NCBI GenBank assembly: GCA_002359025.1
Contig: DEPZ01000003.1
Location: forward strand, 1 to 20,905
DNA length: 20,905 nucleotides
Direction of reading: 5' to 3'
Source of the DNA: Erysipelotrichaceae bacterium UBA3379
Lineage (GTDB): Bacteria > Bacillota_I > Bacilli_A > Erysipelotrichales > Coprobacillaceae
Each line of letters opens with the position of its first letter. Within the stretch, counting starts at the first letter, position 1. This document shows positions 14,055-20,905 of this stretch, in pieces. The notes beneath the pieces are model-generated. The model was not told the DNA's origin, ran no database searches, and saw only the letters and a program-made list of their open reading frames with translations. The position numbers were made by a program, and so were the translations under genes.

Positions 14055-15470
14055 ATGGATGAATTTTTAAGAGATATTCATACATCTATCTTCAAACAAT
14101 GGGTACTGATGTACAAAGAAAAAAGTTGTCATACATATCTAGATATGAATAATCACAACATGATTCATATCGAAAGTGAGTTTTATGATGGAGAGATTAT
14201 TTTTAATGCACTTAATATTATTGAATTCAGTGTTATTAATAAAGTCACCCATGGTGTAGAGTTTTACCTGCATTTTCAAATGAATACAATGAAACATGCT
14301 TTGGATCTCTTTTTTGAAATGACAGAATGTATACAAACATTAATACACACCCCTACATTTAAAGTATTATTGAGTTGTAGTGGTGGTCTCACAACTTCCT
14401 ATTTTGCTTCACAAATCAATGATGCATTTTCATTATTGCATATTCCTTATGAAGCAAGTGCCGTTGCATATACAAAGCTATTCGATGTCGGAGCTGATTA
14501 CGATATGATTCTATTGGCTCCTCAGATTTCTTACTTACATGCAAAAGTACAGGAAATTCTTAAAGAAAAAATGGTTATTCAAATACCACCAGCAGTCTTT
14601 GCAAAATATGATGTTGGAGCTATTATTACTTTAATAAAAAAAGAAATAGAAAAGTCAAAACAACAAAGAGAAAAAGAACTCCATCCTCAAACCTTTACTC
14701 TCCATAAATCATTAAACTCACATAAACATGTATTAGTTCTTTCTATCATCAGGAATTCCAATCGTGTTCATATCCATTATCGCTTATATGGTACAAACCA
14801 AGAAATGATCCTCTATAACGAGATTATCAAACAAAAAATAAGTATTCAAGATATTTATGATGTGATTGATACTGTTCTTACGAAATATCCATATATTGAA
14901 AATATTGGTGTTTCAACACCTGGTATTATCAATCAAGGCTTTGTTACTTCAGCAAATATCAATGGTATTGTTGATGACAATTTAGTTTCTTTATTAGCAT
15001 CTAGATATCATCAAAATATTGTTTTAGGAAATGATGTCAATACGGCTGCAATAGGATATTATATGACTCAATCTCAGTATTCTAATATTGTTGGATTGTT
15101 TCAACCGTCTCATTATTGTTCAGGTGCAGGTATTATTATTAATGGCGAATTGCTTTTAGGCCAACATAATCTCGCTGGAGAAGTCCAATATCTTCCAATG
15201 GATTTATCTGATGATCGATTGGTATTATGCAAAACACCTGAAGGCGCATTAGAACTTGTTGCTAAAACGATAACCTCAATTATAAGCCTGATCAGCCCTG
15301 AAGTGATTGTATTATTTTGTGAAATGGTACCAGATGTAGAAGAATTAAACTTAGAAATTCAAAAATATATACCTAAAGAATATATTCCACCTATCATCAA
15401 ATTAGATCATCTTGAAGAATATACTCTTTTAGGACAAATGGTCCTTTGCATTCAACAAGAAAAATCGTAA
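14055..15470 (+). CDS. Three-domain fusion: unknown N-terminal domain, PTS EIIB (lactose/cellobiose)-like, degenerate ROK
   Basis: 471 residues. Residues 1-100 are not recognised. Residues 102-200 follow the EIIB fold of the lactose/cellobiose PTS: FKVLLSCSGGLTTSYFASQI with the phosphocysteine at C108, then YDMILLAPQISYLHAKV and an IPPAVFAKYDVGAI end. Residues 223-470 follow the ROK fold: GVSTPGIINQG, LGNDVNTAAIGYY (catalytic-loop region) and GAGIIINGELLLGQHNLAGEVQYLPM. The DxGGT phosphate loop is absent (VLVLSIIRNSNRV instead), as is the zinc motif CxCGxxGCxE, so sugar-kinase activity is doubtful. A sugar sensor whose EIIB cysteine reports PTS state is a reasonable guess. AAAGAGGTGA precedes the ATG. 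No EIIA or EIIC gene is near; the BrxF-like gene follows by 29 bases. Confidence 0.8.
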   Translation: MDEFLRDIHTSIFKQWVLMYKEKSCHTYLDMNNHNMIHIESEFYDGEIIFNALNIIEFSVINKVTHGVEFYLHFQMNTMKHALDLFFEMTECIQTLIHTPTFKVLLSCSGGLTTSYFASQINDAFSLLHIPYEASAVAYTKLFDVGADYDMILLAPQISYLHAKVQEILKEKMVIQIPPAVFAKYDVGAIITLIKKEIEKSKQQREKELHPQTFTLHKSLNSHKHVLVLSIIRNSNRVHIHYRLYGTNQEMILYNEIIKQKISIQDIYDVIDTVLTKYPYIENIGVSTPGIINQGFVTSANINGIVDDNLVSLLASRYHQNIVLGNDVNTAAIGYYMTQSQYSNIVGLFQPSHYCSGAGIIINGELLLGQHNLAGEVQYLPMDLSDDRLVLCKTPEGALELVAKTITSIISLISPEVIVLFCEMVPDVEELNLEIQKYIPKEYIPPIIKLDHLEEYTLLGQMVLCIQQEKS

Positions 15471-15499
15471 CCTCAATTCAAAATAAAGGAGAAACTCAT

Positions 15500-15928
15500 A
15501 TGAATTTAAACAAAAAAATAGAAGAACTCAAACAATCAAATACAAATCTGCTTTTAATTATTGGTCAACCTGGAAGTGGAAAATCAAAACTCATGCGTGA
15601 ATATAGTCAAGATACAGGTATCCCTATTCTTGACTTGGATAAAATCTTTCACAATGTTGAACCTGAACATCTCTTAGAAGAAATGAAACAATTCCTTTCT
15701 ACTTATCATCAAGATGTCTTATTGTTGGACAATAAAAAAATATTATATCAAAAAAACAATTCTATTGACCTACTTTCATTCCTTAAAGAAATTTCTCATC
15801 ACATTCCTGTTATTGCTACATGGAATGGTATGATTGAAGATGGACAAATCTTTCACTTTAGAAAAGATGCTCCTGAAGATCTCATCTATTCTGTAGATAA
15901 AGAAGCTTTTATGTATATACTTTGTTAA
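15500..15928 (+). CDS. BrxF-like small P-loop NTPase, orphan
   Basis: 142 residues from the ATG at 15500, which follows AAAGGAG; an in-frame start at 15446 would overlap the EIIB-ROK gene. Walker A is GQPGSGKS (22-29), followed by LMREYSQDTGIP; Walker B is DVLLLDN (72-78); then VIATWNGMIEDGQIFHF (104-120). This order, including the LLLDN and the ATWNG...G strand, resembles BrxF, the small P-loop protein of type 3 BREX phage defence. None of brxA, brxC, pglX, pglZ or brxHII is in the window, so this is a lone relative that may do something else with its operon partner. No terminator separates the two genes. The likeness is from memory, moderate. Confidence 0.7.
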   Translation: MNLNKKIEELKQSNTNLLLIIGQPGSGKSKLMREYSQDTGIPILDLDKIFHNVEPEHLLEEMKQFLSTYHQDVLLLDNKKILYQKNNSIDLLSFLKEISHHIPVIATWNGMIEDGQIFHFRKDAPEDLIYSVDKEAFMYILC

Positions 15929-15960
15929 AAAAGTAAGACATCGCGTCTTACTTTCTTTTT
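15926..15960. terminator. Bidirectional terminator between convergent genes
   Basis: AAAGTAAGAC (15930-15939) and GTCTTACTTT (15945-15954), perfect ten-pair stem, loop ATCGC. T runs follow on both strands. It contains the stop codon of the mnmM-like gene. Confidence 0.8.
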
Positions 15961-16469
15961 TCTATTTCTATAACATAAGGAGCATTTTTCTTATTCATCA
16001 TACAATAACATGAAACATTATACTGATGAGTATCTAGATTCTTAACATACTCATCAATCCATTCACTCTCTTTTCTGCCTTCTTCATGTCCAGGATAGAC
16101 AACAATAAACAAAACAGTTGTCATCATATCCAATGCTTTTTCAATAGCAACTTTCGTTGAAGATAAAAGAGTCGTTATATAATGATTACCTAAAGGAAGG
16201 TACCCTAAATTAAAAACACCTATATCAAATTTATCTAAATATCTATCAATATATTCATGACTGTCTAAGATATATTGAATATTATTTTTAGAAATACGTT
16301 TTTGACTGTTTTCAATTGCTTTTTCTTGAATATCAAAGGCATAAACATACTGACAATGCTCTACTAAAAACGCACTATCATATCCATTACCCAAAGTCAT
16401 ATCCACTCCTACTAATCCCAAAGGGTACTGTTTTATTCGTTCATGTACATATTCCACCATTGTTAACAT
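15948..16469 (-). CDS. mnmM: tRNA 5-aminomethyl-2-thiouridine methyltransferase MnmM (YtqB family)
   Basis: A 173-residue SAM-dependent methyltransferase resembling Bacillus subtilis YtqB/MnmM throughout. MnmM methylates nm5s2U to mnm5s2U at the wobble position of tRNAs for Lys, Glu and Gln, the step done by MnmC in Gram-negatives. Seen here: SAM motif VDMTLGNGYDSAFLVEH (22-38), VYAFDIQEKAI, DSHEYIDRYL, the catalytic-loop motif FNLGYLPLGNHYITT, and VYPGHEEGRKESEWI with C-terminal PYVIEIEKR. The ATG at 16469 starts two bases after the radical SAM stop; TGAGGT lies within that gene's end, so translation is coupled. Confidence 0.85.
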   Translation of the reverse strand: MLTMVEYVHERIKQYPLGLVGVDMTLGNGYDSAFLVEHCQYVYAFDIQEKAIENSQKRISKNNIQYILDSHEYIDRYLDKFDIGVFNLGYLPLGNHYITTLLSSTKVAIEKALDMMTTVLFIVVYPGHEEGRKESEWIDEYVKNLDTHQYNVSCYCMMNKKNAPYVIEIEKRK

Positions 16470-16471
16470 TG

Positions 16472-18097
16472 TTATACCTCATAAATTTTTATATCTGCAT
16501 GATAATCTTTATAGATTGCAACCAGATATCCTTTTGCAAGTTTTTCAATGATTGCATATCTAAATAACAACTCTTGATTGAGATTATAATTTTCACATAG
16601 ATATCTAATAACATCTTTTCTTTCTTTTATAGTTAATGTTGAAGGATACCATTTTTTAGGCTTCACCTTGAATTGTTCAAGATAATCTTGAATCAATTCC
16701 TCATGATACTCTTTTTCTAAATAGCTATCTAAATAACTATATAATTCATCTAATTGATATCCCATACGTTTAAATCCTTGACTTGTATAATAGCAACCCA
16801 AATCATAGAAGAATTCAAATGGTGAAGAGATATGATCCAATACTTTATTCATAGTTCTTTTAAATCTATCACTATTCCAATATTTTTCTAACATATCCTC
16901 AGCCAAGTGTATTTTCTTTACATCTTCTTTTGATAACCAATTATTATCAATCATTTCATAAGGTGATGCCTCATCATAATGATATCCATATTCATCACTT
17001 TGATTTCTTAAAGATGTTCCTCTAAGCATCTTTAAGAATCCTAATTGTAGTTCTTTTGCACGAAATACAAAAACATCATCAAATGATTGAGCAAATCTTT
17101 CATAGCTTTCATATGGTAAACCAGCAATCAAATCTAAATGTAAATCACATTTACCATCATGCATTAATTGCTTGATAACTCCACTTAAACGTTCAAAATT
17201 TTGAAGCCTTTTCACAGCCCTATTTGTTGGTTCATAGGTAGATTGAATCCCAATTTCAAATCTCAACAACCCTTTAGGAGCATGATCTCTAATAAAGTCA
17301 ATAATCTTTTGATGGAAAACATCAGCATTGATTTCAAATTGAAATTGTTGTCCTGGTGTATGATGTTTAAATATATAATCTAAAATCATAATTGCATGTT
17401 CGCTATTCGCATTAAAACTACGATCTAAAAATTTAATTGTCTTGGCTTGACTATGACAAATAATATCCAATTGTTTTTTTAAATAATCATCACTAAAGAA
17501 TCTTAACCCCTTCTCTAATGAAGATAAACAATATTGACATTGAAACGGACAACCACGACTAGACTCAAAATATAATATACGTTTAGACATATCTTCAAAA
17601 TCTTGAGGAAGATTATAAGGTGAGTCTAAGCTTTCTATATAACTCAAATCAACTGTTGCGACATGTTTATCTATATGATTACGAGTAGAAACAGAAGGAA
17701 TAGAAATATCTTGATGGTTTTCTAGAGCTTCAAGTAATTTTGGAAAAACCTCTTCCCCTTCTCCACTCATGACAAAATCAATATCATAATTCTTTATAAA
17801 ATACTCAGGTTCATATGTAACTTCAGGTCCTCCTAAAGCAATCAATAGCTCAGGTTTTGATTGCTTTAATAAAGTACAAAGTTCTTTTATTTCTTCAATA
17901 TTCCATATATAACAAGAAAAAGCGACAAAATCGACATCTTGTTTTAATATATCTTCTTGGATATGTTTTAAGGAATCTTTAATTGTATATTCTTTAAAAT
18001 GAACATCATGCTTTTTATACGATGCAACATATAATAATCTTAAAGATAATGCTGTATGAATATATTTTGCATTAAGAGTTGTAATTAATGTTTTCAT
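16472..18097 (-). CDS. B12-binding-domain radical SAM protein with DUF4080 C-terminus
   Basis: 541 residues. The N-terminal cobalamin-binding-like Rossmann domain (about 1-135) has LNAKYIHTALSLRLLY, FVAFSCYIWNI, ALGGPEVTYEPEYF and SGEGEEVFPKLLEAL; no DxHxxG His loop is visible. The radical SAM domain (about 170-380) has the [4Fe-4S] motif C183-PFQ-C187-QY-C190, and later FLDRSFNAN and LDLIAGLP. The C-terminal part (about 400-535) fits DUF4080. The reaction is unknown; relatives are often called Fe-S oxidoreductases. AGGAGG precedes the ATG at 18097. It forms an operon with mnmM. Only 39 bases separate it from the upstream gene, and that gap is filled by a terminator. Confidence 0.88.
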   Translation of the reverse strand: MKTLITTLNAKYIHTALSLRLLYVASYKKHDVHFKEYTIKDSLKHIQEDILKQDVDFVAFSCYIWNIEEIKELCTLLKQSKPELLIALGGPEVTYEPEYFIKNYDIDFVMSGEGEEVFPKLLEALENHQDISIPSVSTRNHIDKHVATVDLSYIESLDSPYNLPQDFEDMSKRILYFESSRGCPFQCQYCLSSLEKGLRFFSDDYLKKQLDIICHSQAKTIKFLDRSFNANSEHAIMILDYIFKHHTPGQQFQFEINADVFHQKIIDFIRDHAPKGLLRFEIGIQSTYEPTNRAVKRLQNFERLSGVIKQLMHDGKCDLHLDLIAGLPYESYERFAQSFDDVFVFRAKELQLGFLKMLRGTSLRNQSDEYGYHYDEASPYEMIDNNWLSKEDVKKIHLAEDMLEKYWNSDRFKRTMNKVLDHISSPFEFFYDLGCYYTSQGFKRMGYQLDELYSYLDSYLEKEYHEELIQDYLEQFKVKPKKWYPSTLTIKERKDVIRYLCENYNLNQELLFRYAIIEKLAKGYLVAIYKDYHADIKIYEV

Positions 18098-18107
18098 TTT
18101 TGCCTCC

Positions 18108-18140
18108 TAAAAAATAATCTAGGAACAAGTCCTAGATTAT
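18108..18140 (-). terminator. Rho-independent terminator of the vanY-type gene
   Basis: Eleven perfect pairs, ATAATCTAGGA (18114-18124) with TCCTAGATTAT (18130-18140), loop of five, followed on the minus strand by TTTTTT. The stop codon of the carboxypeptidase gene lies in the stem. Confidence 0.82.
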
Positions 18141-18164
18141 GCATTACTTTTTAAATTTGGTAAA
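18136..18164 (-). promoter_or_regulatory. Possible promoter of radical SAM-mnmM operon inside the upstream gene end
   Basis: Minus strand TTTACC (18164-18159), 17-base spacer, CATAAT (18141-18136). The -10 overlaps the stem of the terminator, so transcripts starting here would lack the full hairpin and escape it. Confidence 0.35.
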
Positions 18165-19381
18165 ACACCTTCATATAAACAATATTCTTCCAATGTCCAT
18201 TGATTATCATAAATTTTCTTAGCAACATCTTTACCTACATATCTAAAGTGCCAAGGTTCTTTACCAATACCAGTAATACCTACCTTATCTTCTTCAAAAC
18301 GTAAGATAAATCCATATTTATATGCATTTTCAAGACACCATTTATATTCTACAGTATCTCCAAAGACTAATCTTTCACCGCTAACAACACTTTGACTTGT
18401 TAAGTCAACACCTAAACCTGTCTGATGTTCACTACATCCAGGTAAAGCCACTAAACTTGCTGCAGTTCTTTCGTCATATTTTGCAAAATACTCATCATAT
18501 GTTTTCTTTTGACTTTCATAAGAACGATATGCACTATTAATGACAAGATTATATCCTTGACTTTTTGCATCTTGATACATTTTTGTAAGTGCGTCTGCTG
18601 CTTCCTTACGCATTTGGAAGTTTTCACAATCAGGTGCGACAGGAATTTCATCAGGTTTAACCAAATCACTAGGAACATAAGATGAAGGCAACTGGAAGCC
18701 TTTTTTCACAAGCGCTAATATATTGTCAGGATCTTGAATTGTATATGATTGTGTCACTTCATTTGTTGAAATAATGAATGGATATGTTGTTATTAAAACA
18801 GCATAGTTATAATTCTTCTTTTCATTATAGACTTCCATATATTTATCAATATCTCTAAAGACAAATCCTTTTACTTGCATATATGGTTGAATTTGTTGAT
18901 ATGTATATTTCTTATCTACTAGATTTTGTAGATCATCCACTGTTGCAGTTTTTAATACTTCCCATATCTGATCTTCTGTATATTGAAGAGCTTCTAATTT
19001 AGGAATATAATTTGTAAACATTGTATCTACAGTAGATACAATTTCTTTCACTTCAGTTCCATCGTGTAAACTATAATATTTTTCATATTCATCATAAAAT
19101 TTAACTTGATCACTTGCCTTGATCCAATCTTCAATATGTTCAAGTTTATCATGTGATAATATTTCATTCACTTCATCTTTCTTTAAAGATAAAATATCAC
19201 TTTGTTGAGCAAATGAATATCCTTTAAACATTAATTGAATTCTACTTAGATTAAACCAAACAAGAACACCTATCACAAGTGCTACAACCACACCTATAAT
19301 AGCAATCCTATCCCATCTTACTCTTTGTCTTGAAGAATAAGAACTATAATATGAATATCTTCTTCCTCTATTAAATCGCAT
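18137..19381 (-). CDS. VanY-type D-alanyl-D-alanine carboxypeptidase (peptidase M15B)
   Basis: 414 residues from the ATG at 19381 (MRFNRGRR), which follows GAGGGTAG; a longer in-frame start at 19480 lacks a ribosome site. A basic Tyr/Ser/Arg-rich N-terminus, one membrane anchor (about 26-44), a long extracellular helical region (about 55-215) and a C-terminal peptidase domain (about 250-400). Zinc and catalytic residues of the M15B family are present: YNLVINSAYRSYESQ, SEHQTGLGVDL (H319, D326) and EPWHFRYVG (E375, H378). It removes the terminal D-Ala from peptidoglycan pentapeptide stems on the cell surface. Its role is probably wall trimming rather than vancomycin resistance, as no van genes are near. 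It has its own terminator. Confidence 0.88.
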   Translation of the reverse strand: MRFNRGRRYSYYSSYSSRQRVRWDRIAIIGVVVALVIGVLVWFNLSRIQLMFKGYSFAQQSDILSLKKDEVNEILSHDKLEHIEDWIKASDQVKFYDEYEKYYSLHDGTEVKEIVSTVDTMFTNYIPKLEALQYTEDQIWEVLKTATVDDLQNLVDKKYTYQQIQPYMQVKGFVFRDIDKYMEVYNEKKNYNYAVLITTYPFIISTNEVTQSYTIQDPDNILALVKKGFQLPSSYVPSDLVKPDEIPVAPDCENFQMRKEAADALTKMYQDAKSQGYNLVINSAYRSYESQKKTYDEYFAKYDERTAASLVALPGCSEHQTGLGVDLTSQSVVSGERLVFGDTVEYKWCLENAYKYGFILRFEEDKVGITGIGKEPWHFRYVGKDVAKKIYDNQWTLEEYCLYEGVLPNLKSNA

Positions 19382-19544
19382 AACTACCCTCTTTTCTTTG
19401 CTACTATAGTTTAGCATAAACAACACCATAATTCTACAATTAATATGAATTTCACATATTAATTTATAATCCTTCATCATTATTATATTGCATTATGAAC
19501 CTATTTGTGGTAATTTAAATGTTGTATGAAAAGGAGGGAACTCT

Positions 19545-19826
19545 ATGCATTTTGTTATTTTTGCATTTATTGCATCAATTTGTTTAGTAACTGCAATCCT
19601 ATTTACAGAAGTATTCCCTAAATGGTTTAAAGTTATTTTAGCGCTTATTGGTAGTGCTTCTTCTGGATATGCAATTGCTATTCTTATTAGAAAGATTGCA
19701 ATCATATCAAAAGCTTATGCAAAACCTGAATTATGGCCAACAGTAGGTATTTGTTCTATTGTTATGCTTATTATTATTGCTATAAGTACAATTATACTTC
19801 ATAAAAAGAACAATAAAACTGCATAA
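19545..19826 (+). CDS. Small three-helix membrane protein, unknown function
   Basis: 93 residues with hydrophobic segments at about 2-22, 27-50 and 64-87, and a charged tail (HKKNNKTA). I recognise no family. AAAAGGAGGG stands before the ATG, a possible promoter TTGCAT (about 19487)-17-TAATTT lies upstream, and a clean terminator follows. It is divergent from the carboxypeptidase gene. Confidence 0.72.
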   Translation: MHFVIFAFIASICLVTAILFTEVFPKWFKVILALIGSASSGYAIAILIRKIAIISKAYAKPELWPTVGICSIVMLIIIAISTIILHKKNNKTA

Positions 19827-19835
19827 GTTGTCTTG

Positions 19836-19859
19836 GCTGTTAGTATAACAGCTTTTTTT
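19836..19859 (+). terminator. Rho-independent terminator of the small membrane protein gene
   Basis: GCTGTTA (19836-19842) pairs with TAACAGC (19846-19852), then seven T. Confidence 0.8.
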
Positions 19860-19914
19860 ATTTCTAATAAAGATTATCTATCCCTATATAACTGTTCATC
19901 CATATTATTATCAT

Positions 19915-19968
19915 AAAAAAGTCGTGGAGCTTTAAAGTATGTTTTCTAGAAACAAAGACATCCACGAC
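19915..19968 (-). terminator. Large branched terminator of the copper operon
   Basis: GTCGTGGA and TCCACGAC (19921-19928, 19961-19968) pair perfectly over a 32-base loop, followed on the minus strand by TTTTTT. The loop holds two further inverted repeats, CTTTAAAG (19930-19937) and TGTTT-5-AAACA (19940-19954), so a branched structure is likely. It lies 11 bases after the csoR stop. Confidence 0.65.
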
Positions 19969-19979
19969 AATATATATTT

Positions 19980-20243
19980 TTATTTTAACAGCTTATCAAG
20001 TACAGTCATCATCTCATTAATTTTTTGATCAGCATCCTGACTTTCAATAGCATCATGTACACAATGTTTCATGTGTGCACCAATAATTTCTTTATTTGCA
20101 CGTTTTAAAATAGCTTGAGTTGCCATCAGTTGAGTAGAAATATCAATACAATAGCGATCATCTTCTATCATTTTCAATATTCCATCTATTTGACCTCTGG
20201 CAGTTTTTAATAGACGTGTCACTTGTTTTTTATCTGCTTGCAT
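19980..20243 (-). CDS. csoR: CsoR-type copper-sensing repressor
   Basis: An 87-residue all-helical protein of the CsoR/RcnR/FrmR family. The metal fingerprint is visible: C32 (DDRYCIDISTQ) and the H-x3-C pair H57/C61 (GAHMKHCVHD), the Cys-His-Cys set of Cu(I) sensors. Cu(I) binding releases DNA and derepresses copper export. The ATG at 20243 shares its A with the last base of the copA stop (TAATG), so the gene is translationally coupled to copA and sits last in the operon. The operator would lie upstream of copA, outside the window. Confidence 0.85.
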   Translation of the reverse strand: MQADKKQVTRLLKTARGQIDGILKMIEDDRYCIDISTQLMATQAILKRANKEIIGAHMKHCVHDAIESQDADQKINEMMTVLDKLLK

Positions 20244-20446
20244 TATTCAAAACCTTTAACTGTATATCCTGCATCTTCTACAGCTTTTGTAAGAACAGCA
20301 TCATCTACGTCTTTAGATAACTCAATACGTGCAAGATTATTTTCCAATTCCACAGTTGCTTTCACTCCATCAATTGCATTTAAAGCTTTTTCTACATGTG
20401 CTTTACAATGTCCACACATCATTCCTTCAATTAACATAACTTTCAT
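20243..20446 (-). CDS. Possible internal CopZ-like copper chaperone ORF within copA
   Basis: Inside copA an ATG at 20446 has a full AGGAGG (20460-20455) eight bases upstream. Translation from it, in the copA frame, would give a free 67-residue heavy-metal-associated domain starting MKVMLIEGMMCGHC, with Cu(I)-binding CGHC and the normal length of CopZ. The same bases also encode a Lys/Glu-rich linker, so the signal could be chance. Separate production of the chaperone is inferred. Confidence 0.4.
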   Translation of the reverse strand: MKVMLIEGMMCGHCKAHVEKALNAIDGVKATVELENNLARIELSKDVDDAVLTKAVEDAGYTVKGFE

Positions 20447-20905
20447 TTTCTTTTCCTCCTCTTTCTTTACAACAATTTCTTTTTTCATTTGAACATCTTT
20501 ATACTTTGGTTTAAATAATTTCAAACGTAAAGCATTACTTACAACGAATACTGAACTTAAGCTCATAGCAGCAGCGCCAAACATTGGATCTAACAACCAT
20601 CCAAAAAACGGATAAAAAAGACCTGCTGCAATAGGAATTCCTATAACATTATAGAAGAATGCCCAGAATAAGTTTTCTTTAATATTCTTTAAAACGGCAT
20701 GACTTAATTCTATCGAATGAACAACATCTTGCAAATCATTTTTCATTAAAACAATATCAGCTGAATCCATAGCAATATCAGTTCCTGAAGTCATTGCAAT
20801 ACCAATATCCGCTCTCATTAAAGCCGGTGCATCATTGATACCATCACCAACCATAATAACCTTATGACCTTGTTCTTGTAAATGTCTAACATGTTTTTCT
20901 TTATC
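20243..20905 (-). CDS. copA: Copper-translocating P1B-type ATPase CopA, 3' part (continues beyond window)
   Basis: The last 220 residues are in view; the gene enters from the right edge in frame. Seen: the hinge motif MVGDGINDAP of the P domain, GTDIAMDSADIVL, the last two membrane helices (ENLFWAFFYNVIGIPIAAGL and AAMSLSSVFVVSNALRL with the MSxSS metal site), then a charged linker (about 30 residues) and a C-terminal HMA domain with MMCGHC. The enzyme exports Cu(I) using ATP. In most bacterial CopA proteins HMA domains are N-terminal; one at the C-terminus is less usual, and whether the N-terminus has its own cannot be seen. csoR overlaps its stop. Confidence 0.92.
   Translation of the reverse strand, partial: DKEKHVRHLQEQGHKVIMVGDGINDAPALMRADIGIAMTSGTDIAMDSADIVLMKNDLQDVVHSIELSHAVLKNIKENLFWAFFYNVIGIPIAAGLFYPFFGWLLDPMFGAAAMSLSSVFVVSNALRLKLFKPKYKDVQMKKEIVVKKEEEKKMKVMLIEGMMCGHCKAHVEKALNAIDGVKATVELENNLARIELSKDVDDAVLTKAVEDAGYTVKGFE

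Noticed and set aside
15500..15928. A BREX phage-defence system
   Set aside because: Only a BrxF-like protein is present. No methyltransferase, PglZ, BrxC or helicase is in the window.
18137..19381. Vancomycin resistance (VanY) locus
   Set aside because: No vanRS, vanH, vanA or vanX genes. A lone membrane-anchored M15B carboxypeptidase is ordinary wall housekeeping.
1..20905. CRISPR array, insertion sequence, integrase or phage genes
   Set aside because: No direct-repeat array, transposase or integrase motif, or terminal inverted repeats were found. Gene decay alone does not prove a mobile element.

Overview
The window looks like chromosome from a low-GC, Gram-positive gut-type anaerobe (Firmicutes, probably near Erysipelotrichia/Coprobacillaceae). 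This placement is an inference from AT-rich codon use, strong AGGAGG ribosome sites, a hydrogenase-type NuoE subunit, cre-like sites and the gene mix. No rRNA, tRNA, CRISPR array, insertion sequence or phage gene was seen.

Left part (1-8.0 kb, mostly minus strand). A NuoE-like [2Fe-2S] subunit lies under a promoter with a good cre site. It is followed by an accessory zone where intact single genes alternate with broken ones. Intact: DUF5662, a small two-helix membrane protein (plus strand), a YjaB-like GNAT, a lipoprotein, MazG-like, DUF3781 and a short sirtuin. Broken: a BceR-like response regulator cut in its DNA-binding domain and joined to what looks like the 3' end of a BceB-type permease gene; a RimL-type acetyltransferase with one in-frame stop; a DUF3592-like gene with one in-frame stop; and an aldo/keto reductase with one stop plus one frameshift. 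Several very short ORFs (19-42 codons) sit between them. This is either a decaying accessory region or, for the single-base lesions, partly sequence error.

Middle (8.3-12.6 kb). A LysR regulator diverges from the dead reductase. A zinc-ribbon/DUF2007 protein converges on a five-gene minus-strand operon: PadR, HAAS/DUF3887 membrane protein, DUF1648-like, DUF3784 plus PH-like, and SdpI family. The operon has a clear promoter with a perfect 15-base palindrome over its -10, so PadR autoregulation is likely; the set looks like an envelope-stress or immunity module. A short Cys-containing MGMT-like protein follows.

Right part (12.6-20.9 kb). A CNNM/CorC-type membrane protein is followed by an unusual two-gene operon: an unknown domain fused to a PTS lactose/cellobiose EIIB-like domain and a degenerate ROK domain, then a small P-loop protein resembling BrxF of type 3 BREX but with no other BREX gene in view. 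It has a cre-like site at its promoter. Then come a radical SAM (B12-binding/DUF4080) protein with MnmM (tRNA wobble-uridine methyltransferase), a VanY-type D,D-carboxypeptidase, a small membrane protein, and a copper operon (the 3' end of copA carrying a C-terminal HMA domain, overlapping csoR). Inside copA a full Shine-Dalgarno and ATG could start a free CopZ-like chaperone.

Most interesting: the EIIB-ROK/BrxF-like operon, the internal CopZ start, and the collapsed Bce module.
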